Assembly (NCBI RefSeq): GCF_918797505.1
Contig: NC_092796.1
Location: 31,816,098 to 31,880,097, forward strand
Direction: 5' to 3'
DNA: 64,000 nt
From: Bemisia tabaci
Taxonomy: Eukaryota > Arthropoda > Insecta > Hemiptera > Aleyrodidae
The notes beneath the pieces were generated by a model. The model searched no databases. It saw only the letters and a list, made by a program, of their open reading frames with translations, and was not told where the DNA came from. This document shows, piece after piece, positions 34,255-44,880 of this stretch (the first letter of the stretch is position 1; the number at the start of each line of letters is the position of its first letter). Made by a program: the position numbers and the translations under genes.

Positions 34255-36136
34255 GTGAGTTTTATTGGACAAGTGAATTTTAAATTTTTAATTTAAAATT
34301 CTCATGAAGTGAATGGACTAAATTCCGCAATGCAGACCTAATAGTTCTGGCTCGTTTTAGAAACCATGTTTATGCCGTAAGTTTCCCTAAGCAGATAGGT
34401 GCCTATATAGTCACCTTTCGGCCAAATTATCATAAGCACCATGCGACATTTCAAAATTTCCTCCGCCATTTTATTTTTTTACAGAGAAATTATTGGTCGA
34501 ATCTGTTTGAAAATTTCACTGAATTTCTTCGGCAGTACAAAGAAAATTCGGTAAAATTTTCGGACGGCTTTGTTAAACAATTTCTCTGTAAGAAAATAAA
34601 TTGGCGGCGGAGGTTTTTAAACGTCGCATGGCGCTTGTGATATTTTAGCCGGAAGGTGATACATGGATGAGCACGTCGTTGCAAAACTAATTCCAAATAT
34701 CCTCTAACCACACGAGATGCTGCTTAATTTGTTTTCTGATTTTTCAACTCTTGAACAGTAAACTAAACAACACGGAACTTAAAATTTTTTGAGTCTTTTC
34801 CTCTTTAGGGTGGATTGAGAAATATTTTAAATGCTTCGTGTACCTAGTTTTAATCCTCCTATCAAAGCATAAAAGATGAGAAAAATTAAGCAACGTCAAA
34901 AGCAGTTCGGCTGGTTCCTGTTGGAATGCAAATGATTTTTTCTTTCCTGATTGTTCAAGATTTTTCGCTATTTTCTCGCGACTCCAACACGACTGTGCTG
35001 AAGGAGTGCGGCATTATGAGCAGATGGACGATTCTAAATCGTTTCTCATAAACAATACGAATTACGAACTACCCAGAAAATTTGTAAATATTTTCCCATG
35101 GATTTTCTAGAGATTTAACACATTGATAGATAAACTTCTTCAAAAAAGAATTTTGAAATTGGACAAAATATGGCAACATTCAATAGCTCATACGGTGTTC
35201 CTCTCCTCCATCTGGCAGAATAAAACTCAAGATACGCCTTGCCTAGTGAGTTAACTCGTTCCAACGCGTCTTAAAAATCGCCTTCAAAGTTAGGCTTATG
35301 CATCCTGCCACAACGATCGCAACTGCTGTAATGTACCCACAAAAATTGTTACCGTTCAGAGGCAGAGGATACTTTGAAGAGATCCTACGTCGTTTTTTTG
35401 GGGCGTTAATTATGTTATATCAAATCGGTTAAGTTCCCTTAACAAGTCTTTTATGGGCAATAATGTCACTTTCTTTTCTTCTCTCTCCTTTCCTTCTCAC
35501 TGAAAAAATATGGTAGATTTTACCATACTCTGACACAGTGATACGAGTATGGTAATAAACACCAGAAACTATGGTAGCATTTATTATATTCTTTTAAGTA
35601 TCAGCAGAGTTCTAGTGAATACTGCCGTAATTCTAGTTATTTTCACAAAATAGTATAACTGTGTAAAAAATCAAGTAGACTTACGGTAGATGTCACAAAA
35701 ATGTTTTCTCAGTGGATGTTCATTTTGATGGAGGCTGCAGTCGCATTGGTACATATTTCACAAAGTTAGGCACTATGATAGGCCTTGGCAATGCATACGA
35801 GAAAACGGCTAATAATTTCGAGGAAACAAATCAATTTAAAGGAAATTCATTTAACACTTTTCATCCCCTGAAAGCCTCTTTTGGGGGTTTCCACTGTATT
35901 ATTTGTCATTTTCAATCGCATCTCGGGCACCTTCTCGTTTGGTATACGAACCAAAATCTATCCGGCAGCACAAGCGGCTGCCTCTAGTTTTCTCTTGAAA
36001 TAATGTGACGCTATGTTCATTTGCACGAATTTGGAACATTTTTTTTTTGTTTCAGGTCAAAATATGGTTCCAAAACAGAAGAGCGAAAGAAAGGAAGCAA
36101 TCGAAGAAACGAGAGGAGCTGATTTTCAAACACTGA
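34109..36136 (+). CDS. cad: caudal-class homeobox transcription factor, 3' two coding exons (partial)
   Basis: Two exons encode the C-terminal 75 complete codons of a Caudal/Cdx protein. Exon A is 34109-34254, exon B is 36056-36136 with stop TGA, and the 1,801-bp intron is phase 0. The sequence has [14 protein letters not shown] leading into the homeodomain, [12 protein letters not shown] in helix 2, and [15 protein letters not shown] in helix 3, all diagnostic of caudal. The intron falls between homeodomain residues 44 and 45. After the homeodomain only about 11 residues follow ([11 protein letters not shown]), a short tail. In insects this factor patterns the posterior body and gut and acts in the nucleus. 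The acceptor of exon A expects an upstream exon ending in phase 1 (a Gly codon). I found no hexapeptide (YxWM) exon in the preceding 34 kb. Confidence 0.95.
34410..34660. mobile_element. Palindromic element in the caudal intron
   Basis: Arms TCACCTTTCGGCC and CATGCGACATTTC on the left are mirrored by GTCGCATGGCGCTTG and GCCGGAAGGTGA on the right, with CCTCCGCCATTTTATTTTTT arms inside. No coding capacity. Confidence 0.65.
35498..35714. mobile_element. CACTG-ended inverted-repeat element in the caudal intron
   Basis: CACTGAAAAAATATGGTAGA to ATGTTTTCTCAGTG, with internal TATGGTA / TACCATA motifs. It resembles the 7995-8392 element in design. 217 bp. Confidence 0.6.
36056..36136 (+). CDS. cad: caudal last exon (recognition helix and C-terminus)
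   Basis: Twenty-six codons plus stop, beginning [15 protein letters not shown]. The acceptor is TTTTTTTTGTTTCAG. The 3' UTR is not delimited: no AATAAA was seen in the first 1 kb, and an inverted repeat follows at 36380-36552. Confidence 0.95.
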   Translation, partial: VKIWFQNRRAKERKQSKKREELIFKH

Positions 36137-36379
36137 AACCACGAATCAAGTTTGAGAACTGCAATGTGATAAGGTTATTACTCGACTGAAGCTGCGTGAA
36201 AACTGTGTCGACGTCCAATTTGCAATTCGTTTATGTTTCCTACGAAAACTCGACGGAATCGCCACCAAAATCGGCACATTTCCAGTCGCGATTCTTGAAA
36301 GTTGGTAAAACTTTCAAGAAACTTTCAACAACTTGCAAAATTGCCACATGGAAAAGATTAAATTGCTGATCTAACCATT

Positions 36380-36552
36380 CAATTGCTAAAAAAAAGTGCG
36401 ACTGCAATGTTTCAATGTAGATTTCACAACAAAAAAATGCTATTTTAACCACCCCCGTGGTTGAATTAGCTTACAATAGTGGTTAAAGTAGCATTTTTTT
36501 GTTGTAAAATCTACGTTGAAACCTTCCAGTCACTTTTTTTTAGCAATTGAAT
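36380..36552. repeat. Inverted repeat about 240 bp after the caudal stop codon
   Basis: About 73-bp arms: TCAATTGCTAAAAAAAAGTG through GGTTAAAATAG-type sequence, mirrored around 36466. It would form a long hairpin if it is in the 3' UTR. It could equally be a MITE. Confidence 0.7.
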
Positions 36553-37107
36553 TGTAAAATCAGAAATTTAATTTTTACTGCACATTTCTTGCAATTTTTG
36601 CCAGCCGAGTACGACCAAATTCTCAGATCTTTTGTTGTACACTTTCCAGGCTTGTTTCCAACCTCTTTGTAAAATCTGTACATATTGCGCTACCTCAATG
36701 TAATTGTAAAAACTTAATGCCCAAAGTTAAAGTGGAATTTTATATTTTGTTGTACTCTACGAAATTTTTGTTACATTGTTAGGAAATGAGTGGAATTACC
36801 CACTCTCGCACATGTAAATAGACGGAGAATTCTGCTAGCTTGAGGATCGATTTATCGAAAGAATAGTTATTGATCGTTGGATTAGTTATGCGTTGAATGC
36901 GTCGAATAGTTATATTGCTGCTTTTTGTGATTACCATAATAAGTCATTCTGGAGAAGTTTCATCTGATCTGTATAAAATTCATACAGCGTTCAGCGATCA
37001 TGGATGGATAAAAACTCCATACTTCCCTTCCCGTGCTAACTTGCTCTACACAGACTGTGAAAAGTGTTTATTGTCTATATGTTACAGTATTTAGATACAC
37101 CAAGATC

Positions 37108-37272
37108 CAGTTGCGTGGCGTGAATTGCGATGTGTCGATTGTTATGCCATTTAAACCTATGGAAAAGGATCGATAGACAGGGTGTTCGCAGCGAACACCT
37201 TAATAATCGATTCTTTATCATAGGTTTAAATGGCATAACAATCGATACATCGCAATTCACGCCACGCCACTG
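37108..37272. mobile_element. Family A copy 9
   Basis: Near-perfect palindrome; flanks CCAAGATC / CCAAGACC. Ends in GAATTGCGATG-type arms rather than GCTTTGCGATA, a sub-variant shared with copy 10. Confidence 0.8.
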
Positions 37273-37790
37273 CCAAGACCCCTCCACCCCGATCCCCGAA
37301 TAACGCCCAGAGTAAATAAACATCGAATCATTCATATATATATTAAAAAATAAGTCTCAATTAGACACCGATTTGAAAAAACTGACTGATGCTGGTTCAC
37401 ACCTAAGTTCACTTTGCCACATAGTCTGCGTTTTTTTATTAATCACGTTTTCGCCTATTGAGTCAGCGCTACCGAAACTGATGAATATTATTATTTTATT
37501 CTCGATAAAAAACGAGGATTTTGTTCTCCATGTTCCTGAACTTCCAATGAGTGACAGATTCGCAGGTAGCTGGAGTCCCGAATTTAAATGAACAGGTCTA
37601 TTAGACAGTTGAATACTGGTTCAAGTTGAAAAAAGACGCATATCTTATTCAGTCCGAGATCTATTTTAAGAAAAACAGAGTAACTCATCTCTCTTTTCGT
37701 GAAAAAGCAGTCGGTAGTAAGCTGTCTCACGTGCCACGAGCTTTAATGGTAAAAATTGATAACAGACTTGGTTATCATCATCGTGGGAAC

Positions 37791-37922
37791 CAGTGGCGTG
37801 GTGTGAATTGCGATATATCGATTGTTATGCCATTTAAACCTAGGATAAAGAATCGATTATTAAGGTTCCATAGGTTTAAATGGCATAACAATCGATACAT
37901 CGCAATTCACGCCACGCAACTG
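37791..37922. mobile_element. Family A copy 10, short form
   Basis: 132 bp with both termini; duplication GTGGGAAC on both sides. The central GTGTTCGCAGCGAACACC segment is deleted. Confidence 0.8.
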
Positions 37923-37942
37923 GTGGGAACTGGATCACAATT

Positions 37943-38163
37943 GGACATATTTCTATCAAATGGAACTAAGCGCCAATTTGAGTTCCTTTTGAGGAATCTA
38001 GGATCCCGGATAGCGCGTTCTCTCAAACGAACCTAAACGCCATGGAAAAGCATTGCGAGTATAGGACGGAATAAGCCGGACGCCCGATTCCGCAGCCAAT
38101 CCAAGCCCCCCCTCTACCTTCCTCACCCTATGGCGCTTAGGTCCGTTTGATAGAAATACGTCC
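37943..38163. mobile_element. Family K copy 7
   Basis: Starts GGACATATTTCTATCAAATG and ends GATAGAAATACGTCC; duplication AATT on both sides. Confidence 0.8.
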
Positions 38164-38837
38164 AATTAATTGACTCCAAATGTCAGCCGTTGAGTTGAGA
38201 CAAAACATAAAAAAAAAGAAAAAAGATCACAATCTGAGTCAATCGGTCAGTTGTGCTGGTTACAGAATCGTGTTTCGATGCTTGATTCTCGTAGATTTGA
38301 CAAAAATAATGGGATATTTTTAAATAGCAACCTCATATGTTCAATATAGATCGAGTTATCACGCTTTGAAAAATCCGGTTTATGACGTCATCCGCCGCGG
38401 TAGTAACACACTTGGTTTTGTCCATTCCTCATTGCTTTTATCCGGGTTTCACGTTTAGTAACCAGTGAAAATTCGTGTTTCCCTGACTGATGAAAGCAAG
38501 GTGAAAGAAACCAAGGGTGTCACTACTGTAGTAAATGATGTCATAAACCGAAGTTTTCAAAGCGCGCGGTATCTCGGTAATATTGAACGGAGAAAGTTGT
38601 TGTTTGGACAAATCTTATTATGTACAGCTAATCTACGTGAGTCCAGCATCAAAACACAATTATGTGACCAGCGCAACTGACCCTTTTTGCAAATGACGGA
38701 TATGGGTTGGGCCGCGAAGCGGTCAGGGGGTGACCCGGACCCCCTAATCTATCAATAATTAAATTAATGCCAGATGTAAACTTGTGTTTCCCAAAAGAGT
38801 TGGCTCTTGATAGTTTTCGAATTGACAGCACACAGCT

Positions 38838-39090
38838 CTGCCGTGCTAAGGAAAAACGCCGTAGGAACATTCGAGAGTTGCCAATTTTCCTCCGATTAAA
38901 ACCGAATTTTCTGGGAAAATTGCAAGTACTATTTTCCAAAATTTTCAGACAGTTTTTTACGCAATTTAATCTAAAATATATGAAAATTTCCATGAAAAAT
39001 AAGTATTCCTCTCCTTTAAAATTGACATTTCATCGAAGGAAATTTGGCAACTCTCGAATTTTCATACGGCGTTCTTTCTTAGCACGGCAG
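38838..39090. mobile_element. Family C copy, complete
   Basis: CTGCCGTGCTAAGGAAAAAC to CTTAGCACGGCAG; flanks AGCT / AGTT. Confidence 0.8.
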
Positions 39091-39917
39091 AGTTCGTCTC
39101 TGTAGTACAGTTGTTTCCCCTCCTAAATTTCCAAGTAGATCCCAATTTTCCTACAATGATCTCGTGCAAAGGAAATGTTCAGAATTTCTCCGATTGAATT
39201 TTGAAGGTACGAGTTTCTCTGTTATGTAATTTTATATTCCAAAGAATGGATCGGAATTCAAGTTGATATATGGCGCTACTGTTTGTAAATAACATTTAAT
39301 TGTTTTAAGCCATTTTTTTTTAAGTTTCTTATAACTTAATGGAAACTTGCTAAAATTTGAAAAACAAAATTAAATGCTCAATGTCGCTTTGAAATGGATA
39401 CACCTCTTTGTAAATACAGAATTCTGTAATCTGAGCGCGATGTCTTAAACATACATGATGGCAAGGAGAGAATTGATTTTATCGAAGATACAACCCCTAT
39501 CATTCCTGCAATGAGCTATCAAGTTTGTGCAAACGATGTCGAAAACTGAAAAAAAAACTGTGGTACAAACGACATTTATTCACTTTTTGTCACGGGTTAC
39601 AGTGAAGTTTTTGTACTTTTAACCATCGAAGTTCTCGCTTCTCTATGCCACGTTAGAGCACGAGTTGAAAGTGTTTTTCAAGGTGTCTCAGAGGATATAA
39701 TGCAACTTTACGTAAAGTTATACATCGCTATTCAGACAAAAACCAAACTGTCTGCTTAATTTTGTTCTTTAAAATTAACTAATTTGCAAAGGCGTTGTGA
39801 ACATTAGTTTAGATTTTGAATTGATTCACTGTAAAAATCCATTACTTTCAATTTATGATGTATGCGTCGGAAGAGATATCATTCTCTATTTCGAAGGAAG
39901 AAGTATGTTTGAGTAGC
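39091..39917. other. AT-rich DNA, nothing recognised
   Basis: Could include distal caudal 3' UTR; no evidence either way. Confidence 0.5.
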
Positions 39918-40152
39918 TTGGAGGACAGGGCGCACAAGTGCAGTTTTTGAAAAAATTGGCATTCATAAATTCAATTCTAAAACTAGTTTGAAAGTATATT
40001 CTGTGAAAAATGCACAACTAAAATCCAACTTTAAAGCATCGAAAAGTGAGTTTAAACTTCCTTTTTGCCATGAGGCTTCATGTAATTTTGAAACTTTTAA
40101 CGCGTATTTCTTGAAATAGCAAAAATTGCAATTATGCGCCTTATCCTCCAAG
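39918..40152. mobile_element. Family O copy 1
   Basis: TTGGAGGACAGGGCGCACAA at the left; the inverse TATGCGCCTTATCCTCCAAG at the right; GCAGTTTTTGAAAAAATTG inside. Confidence 0.7.
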
Positions 40153-41221
40153 CTTCCTGTATTATGTTGTGGAATTTTTTCTTATAATTGTTTTACACGC
40201 AAAATACTATTCCTTATATCATCGAATAATCTCTGCAGATCAGAATTCTAAGTAATTTCCATTAATGTATTTCCTCATTGCAGAAGTACACAAAGGGTTA
40301 ATGCTGTCCGCCGTTATAGCAGAGTTGTCCCATTTGCAGTACCCATTTTGGTATGTAACTCATCAAACTCAAGTGATTTTCCCTCGTAACAGATTCTCTC
40401 CGTTAAGGAAGATATTTTTTTTTCTTTTGCCTCTAGAATTTTAGATCAATTTATGTCATTCCATCAAAATATGCGGGCAATGGCTCGTATCTTATGACCT
40501 ATAATCTATCAAAAATTCCTACAGGGTGTTTGTCTTGGAATGGTAGAGCCTTGCTTTAGCAGTTAATTTTCAAGTGCAATGAATTCGAAGCGATCTGTAG
40601 ACATTTCCCCTGAAAATCTAAGCACGAAGCTATGGATTTTAGTACACTACACCTGTGATTCCCTCATTCCTTACATTTTCTATATCCTAGGAATGTTGTA
40701 AGAAATTTTAGCCAAAATGTTTAGACCAAATGGATTATACATGATCAAATATACCTACACAATTCTAATGCCCTTTCTCGCCTCTCACAAATAAGACGCA
40801 CCAAAACTTTAATGTTGTTCTATTTCGTTCGCATTGTCCGAAAATGAGCTCCTGCGAATGGCTTATTAAGCCTTTTAAGCAATACTTTGCAGTTATCTTT
40901 AACACCATGCCTGCCTTACTCGAGCAAGAATCATTCCGGTTATTTTAATTGAATTGATCCACATTTTCTGTAATTTTGAAACTGTCACGTTTCAATTGTT
41001 AAGCTTTTATTATAGGGTAAAATTAGACACAATTTTATTTACTTAATTGTATAGAAATTGTAAAAAAATACTCATTATCATTTGTTTAAATCAATCAGAA
41101 ATATATATATATTCTTAAGTTCATTATAAAATCTGTTCACTCCTTTTTACGTGTGCCTTTCAATAATTGATTCCGCCCGCGTTGATTCGTAGCCAATTTT
41201 TCCATCAAGAGGAATGTCCAC
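40153..41221. other. AT-rich DNA, nothing recognised
   Basis: No frame, repeat or RNA gene was seen. Confidence 0.6.
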
Positions 41222-42056
41222 CGTCGCACAGTGGATCGAGTCAATCAGAGAGGTCCGACATGAAAATTTTTGACAAAAACTGCGAATTTTGATGTTTATT
41301 TCGTCACATTTTAAATTTTAAGGAGTGCTTCTGGAAGAAAACCAATGGAACCACTTTTGGTCACTTGGACCACTCCGGAGAGTTCAAATAGTTGTATCAT
41401 TGCGCCGTAAGAATGTGACGGAAGATTTAAATGAAAATAGCCACCATGCACGCTGGGCGTGTCGATTTCCTCTGAAATTTTTGCAGTGGTGAATGCATAG
41501 CTGAAGTGCGCTTCAGCTAGAATTGTATTTACAAATGGGTGGTTTTTCTACGAGGATTAAAAATAAACGAGTGGCACGGAATATAACAAAAGAATATGAA
41601 CTATGCAAAACGATAATCCGGGTATCGGAACTTGGCTGATTAGAAAACGCCTGCAAATGCGGCGTGATACCTCACACATTCCGGAGAGTTCAAATAGTTG
41701 TATCATTGCGCCTTAGAAATGCGACGGAAAATTACAATTGAAATAGCTTTCATGCACGCTGGCCTTTTCGATTTCCGTTAACATTTTTGCAGGCATGAAT
41801 GCGCTTAAGTGCGCTTCAGCTAGAATTGTATTTACAAATGGGTGGTTTTTCTACGAGGATTAAAAATAAACGAGTGGTACGGAATATAACAAAAGAATAT
41901 GAACTATGCAAAACGATAATCCGGGTATCGGAACTAAGCTGTTTTGAAAACGCCTTCAAATGCGGCGTGATACCTCACGCATTCCGGATAGTTCAAATAG
42001 TTGTATCATTGCGCCGTATGAAAGTGACGGAAGATTTAAATGGAAATAGCCTTCAT
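41222..42056. repeat. Family H left arm followed by a roughly 305-bp tandem repeat
   Basis: GTCGCACAGTGGATCGAGTC at the left and CCAATGGAACCACTTTTGG at about 41342. Then AGTTCAAATAGTTGTATCAT recurs at 41381, 41687 and 41990 (periods 306 and 303), with GGTGGTTTTTCTACGAGGAT at 41531 and 41840. Confidence 0.8.
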
Positions 42057-42766
42057 GCAGGCTCGCCACATCTCATCTCGGGCCCTGGTACCAGTTTTAA
42101 GGTCCGGGCCCCAAGCACGAAGGGGGGGGGGGTCCGAGGGGCATCCCCCGAGAAATTTTAGAATTTATACGACTAATCGGACGCATTTTGAAGCTTTCAT
42201 AAAGAATTTTTCCATCAATTTCTGCGGAATGATTATGTTTTTTTTTTTTTTCTACTTTCAGCACAAAATACTTGCGAATTGTTGCATTCAAAACATCTAG
42301 AATTTTTTTTTTTTTTTTGGGGGGGGGGAATTTTATACTATTTTCAGTTCTAAGAGGGCCAGGGCCCCCTGGACTTCCCCTTCGTTTGTCTATGGCAAGG
42401 GAGTTGAGTCATGAGCCATTGAAGTCGAGGATGCCCAGACTGGAGACTCTTTAGCATCTGAAGACGGAAGAAAATGAAACGCAGTTACTAAAAATATCCC
42501 TCTGTACTGAAAATCTTGAAAATAGATAGAAATTTTCCAAGAAGTATACTTCTTTAAAAATTTAAGAAGAATTCTACAGTGCCCCAGCGTGTTTCTGAAA
42601 ATCTATACACCTTTTGCGAAATTTTTAGGGTAAACTTTTCACTTTTTCTTACGAAACAAGGGTTGCATGTGAATTCGTAGTGGTTTTTCACGGGTGAACC
42701 GGGCCCCCTCCGGGGCCCGGGCCCCAGGGACCCAGTATCCCCCCCCCCCTTGTGGCGGGCCTGCAT
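42057..42766. mobile_element. Possible element with GCAGG-CGCCACA ends
   Basis: GCAGGCTCGCCACATCTCAT at the left; the right end is the inverse of GCAGGCCCGCCACAAGGGGG. GGGCCC-rich blocks and homopolymers lie inside. No duplication was found. Confidence 0.45.
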
Positions 42767-43737
42767 CGAAGCACAACTTTGAGGTAGACGTCAATTGCAC
42801 CCGTACACGGCTCATTTTGTCCCGTCCCCCGTTTTTTTTCTCTACACTCTTTTCCTCGTTTTCCCCGCTTATCCCCCCCCCCCCCTTGCGTTCATTTTTT
42901 TCTGGACGGTATTGTTCGGATTTCGTATTTTTCCCCGCACTCATTCATTTCATAATGATGGTTAAATTATCCGGCAATACCTTCCTATCATTATTTGTAT
43001 CGATGGTGAAACTGCACAAATGCGTATTTCGGTTGCAATGAGAAGAAAAATCACTGAAATTTAAAAAAAAAATGACGCCCAGTAGTTTTCTACGTAGAAA
43101 ATGAAGTATGACAGGAAGTCTGCAACGCCTCAAACCGAGGTACACATTTCCACTATTTCACCATCGACGTTGCGATGCACGATATTGTGCCCTATAACAT
43201 GGAGCTCCAAGATAATAGAAAGTACTCTCTAGCTTGGTATGGCCAAATCACTTTTCAACCTATTTCCAAATCCATTTTCTCCCATTAGCTAAAATACACC
43301 CTTATATACAGTCTTTTCAAAGCGTGCGACTTCTTTTTTTCTTTTAAAAATGCTAAATATATATGCAGTAGTAACAGTTACACAATTATTTTCCTTTAAA
43401 ATTGACAGTTTTTTTTGGAGGAAGCAAAAACTATTTGCCTGAGAGATTTTTTAGATAATTTTCAAGGAGCAACATTTCAACAACACTGCAATCGCGCTGG
43501 TTACTTTTTGCTTGTTGCGATCTAAAAAGACGCATCAAAACTTGAATGTTGTCCTCATTCATTCGCATTAACCAAGGCGTACTTCTGAAAATGGACTAAA
43601 GTTTTTATTTAATTTATTTCGTTTTGATTTAATATCTCTTTATATTTTATTTGTATTTTTTGGTGCTGCGTCACAGAGGATGGTATCTAATATGCTCGCT
43701 TGAGCCATGCTCTCCTCCAAACTGGCTCGGAGACGTC
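42767..43737. other. No gene seen apart from family J copy 3
   Basis: Pyrimidine-rich tracts and homopolymers in 42820-42900; AT-rich beyond. Confidence 0.55.
42999..43172. mobile_element. Family J copy 3
   Basis: TCGATGGTGAAACTGCACAA to ACTATTTCACCATCGAC; GACAGGAAGTCTGCAACGCC on the right arm. Confidence 0.65.
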
Positions 43738-43980
43738 GCGCCGCACAATAGACCGAGTCAATGGGTGAGGTCGGACAAAATTTGGAAACATTAAAAGCTT
43801 ATAACTCCACTTAAACACGATTGTGGGGCTCTAAAAGTGGTTCCATTTATTTCCTCGTGGAATATGATTCCGAAGGCACCCCTTGAGATCTAAAATGTGA
43901 CGAAATAAACATAAAAATTTGCAGTTTTAGTCAAAAATTTCATGTCCGACCTCTCTAACTGACTCGATCCACTGTGCGCC
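43738..43980. mobile_element. Family H copy 3
   Basis: CGCGCCGCACAATAGACCGA to GACTCGATCCACTGTGCGCC; CCTCTCTAACTGACTCGATC on the right arm. Confidence 0.7.
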
Positions 43981-44179
43981 GGTTGTCATTTGATTACGTG
44001 CGGAATATATCGAAAATCGCCCACGTGCAGGAAAACCCGGCTTCACGCTGCGGTTTTCCAGAGACAACCATCAATAATTATTTGGAAAACCACTTCAACT
44101 TGGAATAAGAAGAAGCGTTTGCGTAAAAGAATTTATGGATGTATGTTTTTCTTAGTCTCCTTTAGGTATTAAGAACATT

Positions 44180-44570
44180 GTCGAGTCAAATAAGGGCAAA
44201 AAACGGTGAACCCGGAACTAATTGTATGTTTGAGTTTTTTGGGCTCATTTTATTCATGACATCAAGGCGAAACGAATGAACTAAAATTTGCCAAAATTCT
44301 CCCATAATTTGACCCCGAAACCCCCCCCCCCCCCCAAAACTGAAAATTGACCGGAAAAATCCACGAATTTTTTTAGTAAAATGCGAATGATCTCAGAAAC
44401 CGCACCTCTGAGCATGAAAAGTAATAGGACTAAACATTTTTTGGGGGTTTTGTTGAGAGAATTTTGGCGAATTATAGTTCATTCGATTCTCCTTGATCTC
44501 CTGAATAAAATGAGCCCAAAAAACTCAAACATACAGTTAACTCTGGGTTCAACCCTTATTTGACTCGACT
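44180..44570. mobile_element. Palindromic element just downstream of the cathepsin stop
   Basis: GTCGAGTCAAATAAGGGCAA, mirrored by CCCTTATTTGACTCGACT. Arms include TTTGAGTTTTTTGGGCTCAT. A poly-C run is at the centre. Confidence 0.7.
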
Positions 44571-44814
44571 ATCTTTCTACGCGGCCTCGATGCGCTACCT
44601 GCGCCTCGAACATTAAAGAATAAAAAAAATCATCGTCGATTAAATTCAATCATCTATTTCCAACAATTGTTAGATTTCTCTGTGTAGTTTTCTTGCACGT
44701 GAATATAGGAATACTTGTTTTTTCTCAGTGAGAAGAGCGTGACAGAATCGATGACCATCCTTCCCGGATAGCCTTCCTGGTGCTGTAGAGAACTTCTCCA
44801 CACGAAGAACAAAC

Positions 44815-44880
44815 TCAGGCAAAGAGCTGATAAGCGTAGCCCCCTATTCCGCATGTACCTCTCTTGATGTAAATATGACC
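44815..44880 (-). CDS. Cathepsin exon 9 (C-terminus and stop)
   Basis: Twenty-one codons (GHIYIKRGTCGIGG, then YAYQLFA) and TGA at 44817-44815. G-H-I-Y-I-K-R-G followed by CGI is the expected C1A C-terminal strand, slightly shorter than in most relatives. The acceptor is CTTTCAACAG. No close polyadenylation signal is obvious; a - strand AATAAA occurs near 44238-44243 inside an inverted-repeat element. Confidence 0.88.
   Translation of the reverse strand, partial: GHIYIKRGTCGIGGYAYQLFA

Noticed and set aside
37626..38036. 136-codon + strand frame
   Set aside because: Half of it is family A copy 10; the rest has no recognisable feature.
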